Below, piece after piece: positions 17,435 to 26,415 of a DNA stretch of 64,000 bases. The notes beneath the pieces are model-generated. The model did not search any database and was not told where the DNA came from. It saw nothing but the letters and a program-made list of their open reading frames with translations. Position 1 is the stretch's first letter, and each line of letters begins with the position of its first letter. Origin of the DNA: Halobacillus litoralis (GTDB lineage Bacteria > Bacillota > Bacilli > Bacillales > Halobacillaceae); NCBI RefSeq assembly GCF_020171725.1, contig NZ_JAIVAJ010000005.1:62001-126000 (forward strand). The letters run 5' to 3'. A program made the translations under genes and the position numbers.

Positions 17435-17460
17435 ATTACATACGCTCCTCTTACGTGATT

Positions 17461-18576
17461 CTATCTGTTGTTCTTCATTAGCTGTTCGTACGTTTCACGG
17501 TAAGACGCAGCCAGCTGGGTGAGGGAGAATTTCTCGCTTGCGTGTTTATACAGGCGTTCTCCTTTTTCCTTCAATTCCTGTGGAGACTGTCTCTTCATCT
17601 CGACGGCTTCGGTGAAGGCTTCTGCCAACTCGTTTGAATCTTTCGGTCTTACGATCCAGCCGTACATCGGATTCGGGACGAGCTGATCGACTCCCCCGAC
17701 TTCGGTCGAGATGATTGAACGGTGTTCCTTCGCCGCTTCAAGAAGAGCGAGTGGAAAGCTTTCGCTGAGTGATGCTAAGAGACCGAGGTCTGAGATCTGA
17801 TAAATTTCATTGATATCGCTGCGGAACCCGAGGAAATGAACGGATGAGTCCAGATCGAGTTTGTTGACTTGATCCATCAATTCCTGTTTGTAAGGACCGT
17901 CTCCGACTAACAACACCTTCACATTCGGATGATCGATCTGCTTCAATGCATCGAATACATATTGATGTCCTTTAACCGGATGAAGACGAGCGACCATGGA
18001 AATGACGAGCTCATCTTCCGTCAGCCCGAGGTCTGCGCGTGTCAGGGTCTTAGTTTTTGAAGATGGCGTGAAGTCGATGCCGTTGTAAATCGTCGTAATA
18101 TCGATGGAATGAACACCAAGCTGAACGAGGTGACTTTTGAACCGTTCGGATACGGCAAAGAAATGATCCATTCGTTTATATGTCCATAGGTTGAGCTTTG
18201 TGAAAAGTTTGCCCTTGATTCCGCCTTTCATGAAATCAAGTGTCGGGTCAGAGTGCATCGTCGTCACCAGTGGACGTTTAAACGAACGTTTGATTAGGGA
18301 TGTGAAAAGGTTCGCGCGCGGCCCGTGACTGTGCACGATATCAGCTTTTTCTTCTTTTATAATCTGGGTGAGCTTCTTCGATGCCTGGATATCATAACGA
18401 CTCTTCTGTTCAAGGAGTCGGACGTCGAGGTTCTGTTTGGCGGCTTCTTCGTACAACTCGCCCTTCTGCATGCAGATCAGAACCATTTCTTCTTTCGGAA
18501 ACTGAGACAGTAGAGTGATCACATGGTTTTTCGACCCTCCGGTTTCGCCGCCGGAGATGACGTGAATGACTTTCAT
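17461..18576 (-). CDS. Glycosyltransferase family 4
   Basis: A 371-residue GT-B enzyme starting MKVIHVISGGETGGSKNHV, where GETGGSKNH is the acceptor-site glycine loop. The C-terminal half has MVARLHPVKGHQYVFDAL and the donor motif SESFPLALLEAA, whose first and last Glu match EX7E. I set the start at 18576 because GGGAGAGAG precedes it; the longer in-frame extension lacks a ribosome site. It is coupled to the O-antigen-ligase-like gene. The acceptor sugar is unknown. Confidence 0.88.
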   Translation of the reverse strand: MKVIHVISGGETGGSKNHVITLLSQFPKEEMVLICMQKGELYEEAAKQNLDVRLLEQKSRYDIQASKKLTQIIKEEKADIVHSHGPRANLFTSLIKRSFKRPLVTTMHSDPTLDFMKGGIKGKLFTKLNLWTYKRMDHFFAVSERFKSHLVQLGVHSIDITTIYNGIDFTPSSKTKTLTRADLGLTEDELVISMVARLHPVKGHQYVFDALKQIDHPNVKVLLVGDGPYKQELMDQVNKLDLDSSVHFLGFRSDINEIYQISDLGLLASLSESFPLALLEAAKEHRSIISTEVGGVDQLVPNPMYGWIVRPKDSNELAEAFTEAVEMKRQSPQELKEKGERLYKHASEKFSLTQLAASYRETYEQLMKNNR

Positions 18577-18632
18577 AGTTTCTCTCTCCCTATTGGTTAT
18601 TCGTATACCTACCGCTCCCCACCATAAAAAGC

Positions 18633-18661
18633 ACAAAAGACTTGACTTGTGGTCAAGTCTT
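18633..18661 (-). terminator. Terminator after wecC-tagA
   Basis: A ten-base perfect stem (18637-18646 with 18652-18661) with a five-base loop is followed on the minus strand by TTTTGTGCTTTTT. It separates the wecC-tagA unit and the repeat at 18759-18929 from the GT4 gene downstream. Confidence 0.75.
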
Positions 18662-18758
18662 GAAAGTGTTGAGGTCAGCCATAAGCTTTGAACTCCAGAC
18701 TATGCGGCCTGTCTTATAAACCTGCGCACAAGTGTGAATCTAGAGCTCTTAGGAGTAT

Positions 18759-18929
18759 GGTTCTGTAACACCGATTGTCGTAAAGTGGGGTGGGAAATGG
18801 CGAGACTCCTGTGGGATCAATAGGTCAGGTGAGACCCCGGAATGACCGAAGGGAATGAGGAGGCTCAGCGCCGCCCACGGAAAGCGAGTTATTTCCCACC
18901 CCACTTTCCACTCCATATCATACAGAACC
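18759..18929. repeat. MITE-like structured repeat, copy A
   Basis: It is bounded by GGTTCTGT (18759-18766) and ACAGAACC (18922-18929). An inner stem pairs GTGGGGTGGGAAAT with ATTTCCCACCCCAC. The core includes GAGACTCCTGTGGGAT and GGAAAGCGAGTT. It lies 16 bp after the tagA stop. It is one of seven copies in the window and carries no ORF of its own. Confidence 0.9.
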
Positions 18930-18945
18930 TTTACAACACCAAGTC

Positions 18946-19659
18946 TTACTTGGATTTCATGATGGCGTATAAGAATTTCGGCAGAGCCAGCTGGCGTTTG
19001 AAGCGTTTCGGCTCTTTTGCCAGGCGGTAGAGCCACTCTAAACCATTGTTGCGGAAAAACTCTGGTGCGCGCTCGACGTTGCCTGCCCATACGTCGAAGC
19101 TTCCGCCGACGCCTTGGAACACTTTTACAGGTAGCTCGTCTTTATGCTCGCGGATCCACAGCTCCTGCTTCGGGCTGCCGAGGGCGACGAAGAGCATGTC
19201 CGCTTCCGTGTCCTGGATGTGTTTCACGATTTTTTCGTTGTCCTGTTCGTAGCCGTTTTCGTAGCCGGCGACAATCAGGTTCGGGTGTTCGATTTTCATA
19301 TTGTCAATCGCTTTTGAAACGACTTCTTCTTTTGCTCCGTAGAAAAAGACGCGAAGTCCTTTCTGTTCGGCAAGGTGAAGCAGGTAGCCCATCATCTCGA
19401 CGCCAGTGACGCGGGATGTGATGTGACCGCCTTTCAGCTTGGAGGCGAGAAGGACGCCGACGCCGTCCGGGATTTGGAAGGTGGAGCCGTTGATGAGGCC
19501 TCTCAGGGTCTCATCGCTTTGGCTCTTCATGATCTTCTCAGGGTTGACGGCGATGACGGTCGACTGCTCGCCTTCTTCTATGCGCTGAGTGATTTCTTTG
19601 ACGACTTGTTTATACGTTAAAGGCGCCACGTCGACGCCTAGATAGGTTTCTTTCCTCAT
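18946..19659 (-). CDS. tagA: WecG/TagA/CpsF family N-acetylmannosaminyltransferase
   Basis: A 237-residue enzyme of family GT26. Family landmarks are NPEKIMKSQSDE, the catalytic-region PDGVGVLLASKL, VFFYGAKEEVV, and LFVALGSPKQELWI followed by GVGGSFDVWAG. TagA-type enzymes transfer ManNAc from UDP-ManNAc to undecaprenyl-PP-GlcNAc, making the linkage unit of wall polymers. The ATG overlaps the stop of wecC by four bases (ATGA). This fits a ManNAc-containing secondary polymer, the usual ligand of SLH domains after pyruvylation. A WecG-like ManNAcA transfer is possible, given the wecC neighbour. Confidence 0.92.
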   Translation of the reverse strand: MRKETYLGVDVAPLTYKQVVKEITQRIEEGEQSTVIAVNPEKIMKSQSDETLRGLINGSTFQIPDGVGVLLASKLKGGHITSRVTGVEMMGYLLHLAEQKGLRVFFYGAKEEVVSKAIDNMKIEHPNLIVAGYENGYEQDNEKIVKHIQDTEADMLFVALGSPKQELWIREHKDELPVKVFQGVGGSFDVWAGNVERAPEFFRNNGLEWLYRLAKEPKRFKRQLALPKFLYAIMKSK

Positions 19660-20939
19660 CGTTCGATCGCCTTCAGTCCGCTCAAGTTGCCGATCGGATA
19701 GATGGTTGTGCCGCCTTTCGCTTCAGGCAGGCAGTTGCGTGTATCGAAGACGATTGGTGTTTTCATATATTCTTCGAAAAGCGCCGTGTCCATTTCCTTG
19801 TAATGGTTGTGGTCAGCAAGCACAAGCGCAACGTCTGCGTTGTCCAAGGCCTCTTCAAGGCTGTTCAGCTTAAGAGGAACCTGTTTTTCTTTTACATAAG
19901 GATCCTGACAGAACACTTGATAGTCCTTGTTACTGTTGATCAGTTGGAAGACGATGTCGATCGCCGGGCTTTCGCGCACGTCGTCTACGTTTCCTTTGTA
20001 AGTCAGTCCGAGAACAGCGACTTTCGGGTTGGAGATGTTTTCGGTCAGCTTGTCCACCTGTTCGACCACGAAGTCGGGCATGGAATCGTTGATTTCACGT
20101 GCGGCCTGCATAAGTGGCGTGACGTCCTTCGCTTTTTCAATGATGAAGTAAGGATCGACTGCGATGCAGTGACCGCCGACGCCTGGTCCCGGGTGGTGAA
20201 GGTTCACACGCGGGTGCATGTTCGCCAGATGAATGACGTCGTGTGCATTGACATCAAGCTTCTCTGCGATTTTAGCCAGTTCGTTGGCAAGCGCGATGTT
20301 AACGTCGCGGAACGTGTTCTCCATCAGTTTCGCCATTTCTGCTGTCAGGGCCGTCGTTTCGTGGATGTCACCTTTGACGACGAGACGGTAGACGTCTGCC
20401 GCTTTCGCTGCTGCCGTTTCTGTGTATCCACCGACGATTCTCGTGTTTTCGATCAGCTCTGTCATGATCTTTCCTGGGATTACACGCTCCGGGCAGTGGG
20501 AAAGATAAAGATCATCGTTCTCAAGGTCCCATCCTGCTTTGGTTAGAATGGGCGCCACGTTGTCATAGATCGTACGTGGTGGGATGGTCGATTCGACGAT
20601 GATGGTATCGCCTTTTTTCACATACGGAAGAATGCTTTCTGTCGCTTGTTCAACGTAGGTTACGTTCGCTGAGTGGTCTTCATAGACGGGCGTCGGCACC
20701 GCAATGATGAACACATCCGCTTCTACAGGCTTCGTGTCCGCTTTGATCTTGCCGGCCTGCACCGCCTGCTTCACGACTTCCGGTAAGCCAGGCTCTTCAA
20801 TATGAATCTCACCTTTGTTCAATGTTTCGACGACATCAGGGTTCACGTCGACGCCGTGAACGTCGTATCCGGCTTGAGCGAAAATACCGGATGTCGGGAG
20901 TCCGATGTATCCGAGTCCGATCACACAAATTTTGGTCAT
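19656..20939 (-). CDS. wecC: UDP-N-acetyl-D-mannosamine dehydrogenase
   Basis: A 427-residue NAD-dependent dehydrogenase oxidising UDP-ManNAc to UDP-ManNAcA. The Rossmann site is VIGLGYIGLPTSGIFA. The WecC-type stretches SHCPERVIPGKIMTELI and NTRIVGG separate it from UDP-glucose dehydrogenases. The catalytic Cys is in GPGVGGHCIAVDP (about residue 255). The C-terminal domain carries LGLTYKGNVDDVRESPA. It starts the wecC-tagA unit, with AGGAT before the ATG. The epimerase gene at the right edge of the window would make its substrate. Confidence 0.92.
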   Translation of the reverse strand: MTKICVIGLGYIGLPTSGIFAQAGYDVHGVDVNPDVVETLNKGEIHIEEPGLPEVVKQAVQAGKIKADTKPVEADVFIIAVPTPVYEDHSANVTYVEQATESILPYVKKGDTIIVESTIPPRTIYDNVAPILTKAGWDLENDDLYLSHCPERVIPGKIMTELIENTRIVGGYTETAAAKAADVYRLVVKGDIHETTALTAEMAKLMENTFRDVNIALANELAKIAEKLDVNAHDVIHLANMHPRVNLHHPGPGVGGHCIAVDPYFIIEKAKDVTPLMQAAREINDSMPDFVVEQVDKLTENISNPKVAVLGLTYKGNVDDVRESPAIDIVFQLINSNKDYQVFCQDPYVKEKQVPLKLNSLEEALDNADVALVLADHNHYKEMDTALFEEYMKTPIVFDTRNCLPEAKGGTTIYPIGNLSGLKAIER

Positions 20940-21407
20940 ATTTATCCTACTTTCTCTACTGTAGTTAATCTATTCTCTTTGTCAGAGTAAGGGAATCTGC
21001 TTTGTTAGTAAGTATTACAATCTTTCCTTGAAAGTCAGCTGTTTAAGCTATGACGTTGATACGATCGTGGGAATTTCATTATAGTAAAATGAAATAAGAT
21101 GCACGACGTTTTTCATTATAATATAAGTCATTTGGTAAATCCATGTATTCTATCGGTCGTTTTTTGAATGGTTCTGTCGTTCAAATACTTGTTCTGACGA
21201 ATGGTCAGGTTTATGGGGGTCTTTGGTAACGGGAAAATTCACCAGGTGTCTCTTTTCCTTAGTATTCTACATTGGCTCCTGGGCATTCGGGAATAGTAGG
21301 CTTGTTTTATTACAAGAATGAGACAACTCTAGGGGATGGATTCCTTTTTAAAGTGTGTAATGCTATGATGAATTTTGAATGATTTTTTACAGATAAGGAA
21401 GATGTAT
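20940..21407. promoter_or_regulatory. Divergent intergenic region between wecC and csaB
   Basis: No gene is seen here. On the minus strand two TATAAT boxes occur (21083-21078 and 21120-21115). The first lies partly inside a dyad, TTTCATT (21074-21080) with AATGAAA (21088-21094). No -35 is convincing. On the plus strand an extended -10, TGCTATGAT (21361-21369), precedes csaB; its start would leave a leader of about 30 bases. Confidence 0.4.
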
Positions 21408-22517
21408 ATGAAGATTGTCGTTTCCGGCTTCTATGGACTTGGGAATACTGGTGATGAGGCCATTTTAGATTCGATTATTGATAATTTACGATCAGAGCTT
21501 GATGACCCTGAGATTACGGTCTTCTCCCTTTCGCCGGAGGAAACGGCGAAGCAGCACGGGGTGAAGAGCGTGTACCGGGGCTGGCGTCAGCAGTTCAAAG
21601 AGAAGGTGCGTGCCTTGAAAGAAGCGGACCTGCTTGTCAGTGGCGGAGGCGGATTGTTGCAGGATACATATCCGACGCGCATTATATTCGGTCCGCTTCC
21701 CTACTATTTATTGATTGTGTTCCTGGCGAAGCTTGTCGGGACAAAAGTCATGTTTTTTTCACAAGGAATCGGTCCGGTCAATACGAAGTACGGGAAGTTC
21801 CTGATGAAGGTGTTTGCGAATATGGCGGATTATGTGACGGTCCGTGATCAGTATTCGCTAGATCTGTTAAGAAAATTGGGTGTAAAGCGTCCGGGCGGCG
21901 AGGTGACGGCGGATATTGTGTTCGGTTACCAGCCGAAGGACGATGATACGGCGATCCAATCACTTGATCTGACGGGTGAGGAGAAGCTTGTCGGGGTCAG
22001 TGTCCGTCCTTGGTTCGGATCTCAACAGTACAAACAGGAAATGGCCAAGCTGTTGGATGAACTGATCGAAGCGCGCGGCGTAACGCCTGTGTTTGTTCCG
22101 ATGGAAGGCCATCATGACGAAACGGTTTCCATCGAAGTGCGCGACTTGATGAAGCACGGCGATAAGACGAAGCTACTCGCGAAGGACCTGACGCCGAACC
22201 AGTATCTTCAATTCATGAAGCACTGCGACATGGTCATCGGCATGCGCCTCCACTCGCTCATCTTCTCCTCCATCATGGGCACGCCATTCTGCGCGATCAG
22301 CTATGATAAAAAGGTCGAGAACTTAGCCAAAATGACCGGCATGTGGAACTACTCCACCGTCCTCGAAAACTTCACAGCCGAAACCCTGAAAGACTCCGCC
22401 CTCGAAGTCCTTGACCAACGCGATGAATTAACAGTCGGTCTCGTGAAAGCCCAAGGCGAATTAAGAAAAGAAGCGATTCGTAATGTGGAGATTTTGAAGG
22501 AGAAGTTTGTGAAGTGA
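21408..22517 (+). CDS. csaB: Polysaccharide pyruvyl transferase CsaB
   Basis: A 369-residue enzyme that adds ketal pyruvate, from phosphoenolpyruvate, to ManNAc of secondary cell-wall polymer. This creates the ligand for SLH domains. Family marks are SGFYGLGNTGDEAILDSI at the N-terminus, VSGGGGLLQDTYP, FFSQGIGPV and MVIGMRLHSLIFS near the end. I set the start at ATG 21408, because AAGGAAG ends 6-7 bases before it and the extended -10 at 21364 lies just upstream. The three-SLH protein at 14.5 kb is the obvious beneficiary. Later genes on this strand complete a polymer assembly set. Confidence 0.95.
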   Translation: MKIVVSGFYGLGNTGDEAILDSIIDNLRSELDDPEITVFSLSPEETAKQHGVKSVYRGWRQQFKEKVRALKEADLLVSGGGGLLQDTYPTRIIFGPLPYYLLIVFLAKLVGTKVMFFSQGIGPVNTKYGKFLMKVFANMADYVTVRDQYSLDLLRKLGVKRPGGEVTADIVFGYQPKDDDTAIQSLDLTGEEKLVGVSVRPWFGSQQYKQEMAKLLDELIEARGVTPVFVPMEGHHDETVSIEVRDLMKHGDKTKLLAKDLTPNQYLQFMKHCDMVIGMRLHSLIFSSIMGTPFCAISYDKKVENLAKMTGMWNYSTVLENFTAETLKDSALEVLDQRDELTVGLVKAQGELRKEAIRNVEILKEKFVK

Positions 22518-22651
22518 TTTTGAGTGGTTCGTTTTTAGTAGAAAAGATTGATGATTCCCCTTTAAAGCAGTGGGGGTCAGGCAAAATAAAACACATAGAT
22601 TGATCGTTTCCTAAAGGTGAAGCCTGGACGGCATTCTATTTGAAATTGGGT

Positions 22652-22822
22652 GGTTCCGTTCCTCCACCTATAGATAAGGTGGGAAGGGGAACGGTGAGAC
22701 TCCTGCGGGATGCACGGACCTCGGTGAGATCCCCGAAGACGAAGTCTGAGGTAGCTCACCGTCCGCCGCGGAAAGCGATCCGTTCCCCTTCCCGCCTTTC
22801 TCTCATTTGAGTGAACGGAATC
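22652..22822. repeat. MITE-like structured repeat, copy B
   Basis: Ends are GGTTCCGTT (22652-22660) and AACGGAATC (22814-22822). Both differ from the usual ends but still pair. Inner arms AAGGTGGGAAGGGGAACG and CGTTCCCCTTCCCGCCTTT also pair. It fills most of the gap between csaB and the next glycosyltransferase, ending 29 bp before that ATG. Confidence 0.88.
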
Positions 22823-22851
22823 TCCCTATTTAATGTTAAGGAGTGACGATT

Positions 22852-24027
22852 ATGCGAATTATGATAACAACCATTTTCGACTACCCACACACTGGTGGGC
22901 TGTCGACGCACGTAGCAACATTAAAAGCAGGTCTTGAGGAGCGCGGCCATGAAGTCGACGTCGTTTCCTTCAGCGACCTGCCGAAAGTAAAACGCGACAT
23001 GTCACGCGCACCAAGTTTCCTCATTAATAAACTGTCTCAAGGAAAAGGCATCCTCGTTGGACACAAGCTCCGCCAGGAATTCATGGCCGACTTGATCCAG
23101 CAGAAGGCACGCGAGAAAGCGTATGACATCATCAACGCGCAAGACGTCTACGCCTCCCTCGCTTCCTTCCCTTGCAAGCTGCCGGTCGTTTCAACGGTTC
23201 ATGGCTACCTTGCTTACGAGGCGATCAGCCGCGGAGCTGTGAAGCCTGAGAGCAGTGAAGCGAAGAAGATGCAGGCGCTTGAGAAGCAAGTCTATAAGAC
23301 GACGCGACGCGCGATTACGGTCGATCAGCGCATCAAGGATTACATCCGCGACCTTGCAGGTGTCGAGGGCGAGCGCATTTACAACTTCATCAACGTTGAC
23401 CAGTTCCAGCCTCAAGTGGACCGCCGTGCCGAGCTTCGTGCTCAGTACGCATTCAACGAAGACGATGTGCTGTTGTTCATCCCACGCCGCATGACGCGTA
23501 AGAACGGGGTTATTTTCCCAGCGAAGGCCCTTCCGTTGATTCGGGAAAAATATCCGAACACCCGCCTTGTGTATGCGGGCTCCGGTGAGGAGGAGCAGCA
23601 TATCAAGGATATTGCGAGGGAGCACGGTGTCGAGGATCATGTTCACCTGCTCGGTAACATCCCGCACGATGTGATGAAGGATTACTACGCCATGAGTAAT
23701 ATGACGTTGATTCCGTCGATCCACTCTGAGGGGGTTGAGGAAGCGACTTCGATTTCTGCGCTTGAGGGCATGGGCGCCGGGGTTCCGGTTGTGGCGAGTG
23801 CTGTCGGTGGCTTGAAGGAGATCATCATTCCGGAGAAGACGGGTATGCTTGTTGAGGAGCAGAGTCCCGAGGCGATCCGTGATGCGGTCGTTCATATTAT
23901 CGAGAATCCGGAGCGCGGTGAAGCCATGGCGCACCAAGCTCGTGAATTGATCGAGGAGAACTACTCCCACCATGCGGCTGCGGAGAAGTTCGAGGCGATT
24001 TATAAGGATGCATTGACGAACTTTTAA
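22852..24027 (+). CDS. Glycosyltransferase family 4
   Basis: A 391-residue GT-B enzyme. The acceptor loop is DYPHTGGLSTHVATLKAGL. The C-terminal half has LFIPRRMTRKNGVIFPAKAL and the donor motif EGVEEATSISALEGMGAG. AAGGAG lies eight bases before the ATG at 22852; an upstream GTG overlaps that site and is unlikely. It sits between csaB and the flippase, consistent with polymer repeat-unit assembly at the cytoplasmic face. The substrate is unknown. Confidence 0.9.
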   Translation: MRIMITTIFDYPHTGGLSTHVATLKAGLEERGHEVDVVSFSDLPKVKRDMSRAPSFLINKLSQGKGILVGHKLRQEFMADLIQQKAREKAYDIINAQDVYASLASFPCKLPVVSTVHGYLAYEAISRGAVKPESSEAKKMQALEKQVYKTTRRAITVDQRIKDYIRDLAGVEGERIYNFINVDQFQPQVDRRAELRAQYAFNEDDVLLFIPRRMTRKNGVIFPAKALPLIREKYPNTRLVYAGSGEEEQHIKDIAREHGVEDHVHLLGNIPHDVMKDYYAMSNMTLIPSIHSEGVEEATSISALEGMGAGVPVVASAVGGLKEIIIPEKTGMLVEEQSPEAIRDAVVHIIENPERGEAMAHQARELIEENYSHHAAAEKFEAIYKDALTNF

Positions 24028-24032
24028 TTAGG

Positions 24033-24060
24033 AAGCCTGACTCTTCGTGGGTCAGGCTTT
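24033..24060 (+). terminator. Hairpin after GT4 gene
   Basis: AAGCCTGAC (24033-24041) pairs with GTCAGGCTT (24051-24059). Only TTTGTG follows, so it is a weak terminator or an attenuator before the flippase gene. Confidence 0.5.
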
Positions 24061-24078
24061 GTGCATGGGGTGTTTTGA

Positions 24079-25614
24079 ATGGGACGTTTGAAACAGGCGG
24101 CGATATGGATTACGTTGTTGTCGCTATTGTTAAAGATCATGGGGTTTCTGCGTGAGAGTGCTGTTGCGTGGAAATTCGGGGCAAGTGAGATTACGGACGG
24201 CTTCTTCCTGGCGTTTGCGTTTGTAACGCTGACGGTCACGATGGTGGCGAACGGCTTTAATGCGGTCTTCCTTCCGGAGTACTTGAAGCACAGGCGCGCA
24301 AATGAAGAAAATACGGACAAGGCCGAGCGCGATGCATCGGGTGTCTTGAACTATACGTTCCTGCTGTTCGTGACGCTGTCGATTGTGCTTTATGTGACGG
24401 CGGACTGGTTTGTGCCGCTCATTTACCCAGGTATGTCAGCGGCGACGGCGGATGTCGCGGTTGAAATTACGAAAGTGTTCTTCTTATTTATGTCGGTGAT
24501 TGCATTAAGCGGCATGCTGGAGTCTTATTTGCAGGCGCTCCGGATTTTTGTGCCGACGCAGGTGTCGAAGCTGAGTGGAACATTGTTTGCTGTTATTTTT
24601 ATTTTCTTATTCGGAGATGCGTGGGGCATTTACAGTGTCGCTTACGGATTTGTGTTCGGGACGTTCCTCGGGGCATGTATCCAGTTCTACTACTTAGTGC
24701 GAGGCGGATTCCGCTGGCGTCCGACGTTGAATATGGACAAGCGGTTCTTGAAGACGTTCCTGCTGCTTCTGGCACCGGCACTGCTTCACTCGTCGGTCGG
24801 GCACGTGAATGTGTTCGTCGACAAGGCGTTTGCGGCCGGGTTATCCGGAGCTGCGGTCACGTATTTGAATAACGCCTCCCTCTTGATGAGTATTCCGAGT
24901 ACGATTTTTGCGACGACGTTTGTGGCGATCATCTTCACGCTGTTATCGGAGCGCGCGGATGATCAAAAGCAGTTCCAAAATACGTTGTTCCTCGGCTATC
25001 AAATGGGCGTCATGGTGCTTCTGCCGATTGCGGTCGGCGTGTTCTTAGTCGGAGAATCGATTCTTTCATTTATATATGAGCGCGGCGAATTCACCGCGGC
25101 CGACACATCCGCCGTCTATGATGCGCTGAAGTTCTACGTCCCGATCATCGTGACGCAGGGACTTTTAACGATTTCGGTAAAAGCGATGTACGCAAACGGC
25201 AATGCGAAGAAGATTCTGATGGTCAGCTCGACGACGATCATCGTGAACGTCGTCCTGAACTGGCTGCTGATCGACCCGCTCGGTTACCCGGGTCTCGCGC
25301 TTTCCAGTGCGCTCGTGTCGGTCTACTACTTCACAGGCATTACGCTCGTTCTGTACCGCGGCTATGAAAAATCAGAGTTCATCAAGCTTGTGGCGATGTT
25401 CGGCCGCGTCCTGCTTCCGACCGCCTTGATGGGTATCGTCGTCTGGCTTCTCCAGCAGTGGAACGTGATCGACTCGCTCTACTCGCTTTGGAAGCTCGCG
25501 ATTATCGTACCGATTGCAGGAATCGTCTACGCAGGCGCCACGTTTGTGTTCTACCGTGAAGGATTCAGACGTATGGTTGATCTGCTGATGAAAAAAGGAT
25601 CGGCGAATTCTTGA
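24079..25614 (+). CDS. MurJ/MviN-family lipid-linked glycan flippase
   Basis: A 511-residue protein of about fourteen membrane helices. It opens with LSLLLKIMGFLRESAVAWKF and contains NGFNAVFLPEYLKHRR, both typical of the MurJ (MVF) family, with PTQVSKLSGTLF in the middle. MurJ flips lipid II. This copy sits in a wall-polymer cluster rather than a peptidoglycan locus, so a lipid-linked wall-polymer substrate is more likely, though that is inferred. The ATG is preceded by GGGGTG. Confidence 0.88.
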   Translation: MGRLKQAAIWITLLSLLLKIMGFLRESAVAWKFGASEITDGFFLAFAFVTLTVTMVANGFNAVFLPEYLKHRRANEENTDKAERDASGVLNYTFLLFVTLSIVLYVTADWFVPLIYPGMSAATADVAVEITKVFFLFMSVIALSGMLESYLQALRIFVPTQVSKLSGTLFAVIFIFLFGDAWGIYSVAYGFVFGTFLGACIQFYYLVRGGFRWRPTLNMDKRFLKTFLLLLAPALLHSSVGHVNVFVDKAFAAGLSGAAVTYLNNASLLMSIPSTIFATTFVAIIFTLLSERADDQKQFQNTLFLGYQMGVMVLLPIAVGVFLVGESILSFIYERGEFTAADTSAVYDALKFYVPIIVTQGLLTISVKAMYANGNAKKILMVSSTTIIVNVVLNWLLIDPLGYPGLALSSALVSVYYFTGITLVLYRGYEKSEFIKLVAMFGRVLLPTALMGIVVWLLQQWNVIDSLYSLWKLAIIVPIAGIVYAGATFVFYREGFRRMVDLLMKKGSANS

Positions 25615-25798
25615 TTTTTGGTGGTTAGTGATTAGTCATCGTATGGGGTAAGGGAGGGCGTAGTCAGTTTTATGAATTCTCACTACATCTATAAGGTAGA
25701 CCTGCCCCCTTTCGATTACTTCTTTATCGTAAAATAAGGTGGCAATGAACAGTTGAATTTGTGAGATAGGAAACTCTTTTACTTCTTACATGATAAGA

Positions 25799-25959
25799 GG
25801 TTCAGCCTTGTGCTCGTAGAGGTGTTGGAGAAACGGGGAGACTCCTGCGGGATTAAACGGACAATGGTGAGATCCCCGAAGACGAAGTCGAGATAGCTCG
25901 CCGTCCGCCGTGGAAAGCGAGTCGTTTCTCCAACACCTCTTCTCTCAACTTGAAGAACC
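25799..25959. repeat. MITE-like structured repeat, copy C
   Basis: Ends are GGTTC (25799) and GAACC (to 25959). Inner arms AGAGGTGTTGGAGAAACG and CGTTTCTCCAACACCTCT pair almost perfectly. Core GAGACTCCTGCGGGATTA and GGAAAGCGAGTCG match the other copies. It lies between the flippase gene and a bidirectional terminator. Confidence 0.88.
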
Positions 25960-25979
25960 GATTAGTTTTTTGTACACCT

Positions 25980-26012
25980 AAAAAGGCGACAGGAGAACCT
26001 GCCGCCTTTTTT
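25980..26012. terminator. Bidirectional terminator
   Basis: A G/C-rich stem (25985-25993 with 25998-26006, one mismatch) with loop AGAA is flanked by an A-run and a T-run. It can end the flippase transcript on the plus strand and the 39-aa gene on the minus strand. Confidence 0.85.
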
Positions 26013-26019
26013 ATATAAG

Positions 26020-26139
26020 TTAAGTCTGAAGATGTTGAATCATCCGATCGATGACATCTTGAGATGATAATAATTCTGATCGTTCAGTCTGCGAAATAAT
26101 CGACTCCATTAACTCCTTCAACTGTTCTTGTTTATCCAT
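26020..26139 (-). CDS. 39-residue helical peptide, unknown
   Basis: This ORF runs from ATG 26139, preceded by AAAGGTGG at five bases, to a TAA just before a terminator, so it is probably a real short gene. The peptide is mostly helical and polar (MDKQEQLKELMESI, then SSQDVIDRMIQHLQT). The SQxxxD pattern vaguely recalls Spo0E-type aspartyl-phosphate phosphatases. The spacing does not fit their SQxxD motif, so I do not assign it. Confidence 0.55.
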   Translation of the reverse strand: MDKQEQLKELMESIISQTERSELLSSQDVIDRMIQHLQT

Positions 26140-26415
26140 GTACCCACCTTTTCTTTTTTATAGATTATTTACTATCAATTTTCGATAAAATACGAAATTT
26201 TGCGACGGTGTTATATGTAATGTTGGTCGTGTCATGTGCAGAGATCGAGAATTGTGTACTAAATTGAATCTATTCTACCATATAATTTCAAATATTGTTA
26301 AGGTTTTTTCATATTTTATGTCAATTCATGGCATGTCCGTGCATGATTGTGACTAACGAGAAGCGCACATTTTGTGGTAAACTGGAAAAAGATGATGTTG
26401 TGAGGAGGAAAGGCT

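Noticed and set aside
18759..18929. Insertion sequence remnant
   Set aside because: The copies are under 175 bp, with no transposase fragment in any of the seven and no clear target-site duplication visible.
19803..20546. Plus-strand ORF of 247 codons opposite wecC
   Set aside because: It is a shadow of a clear dehydrogenase gene, with composition typical of antisense frames.
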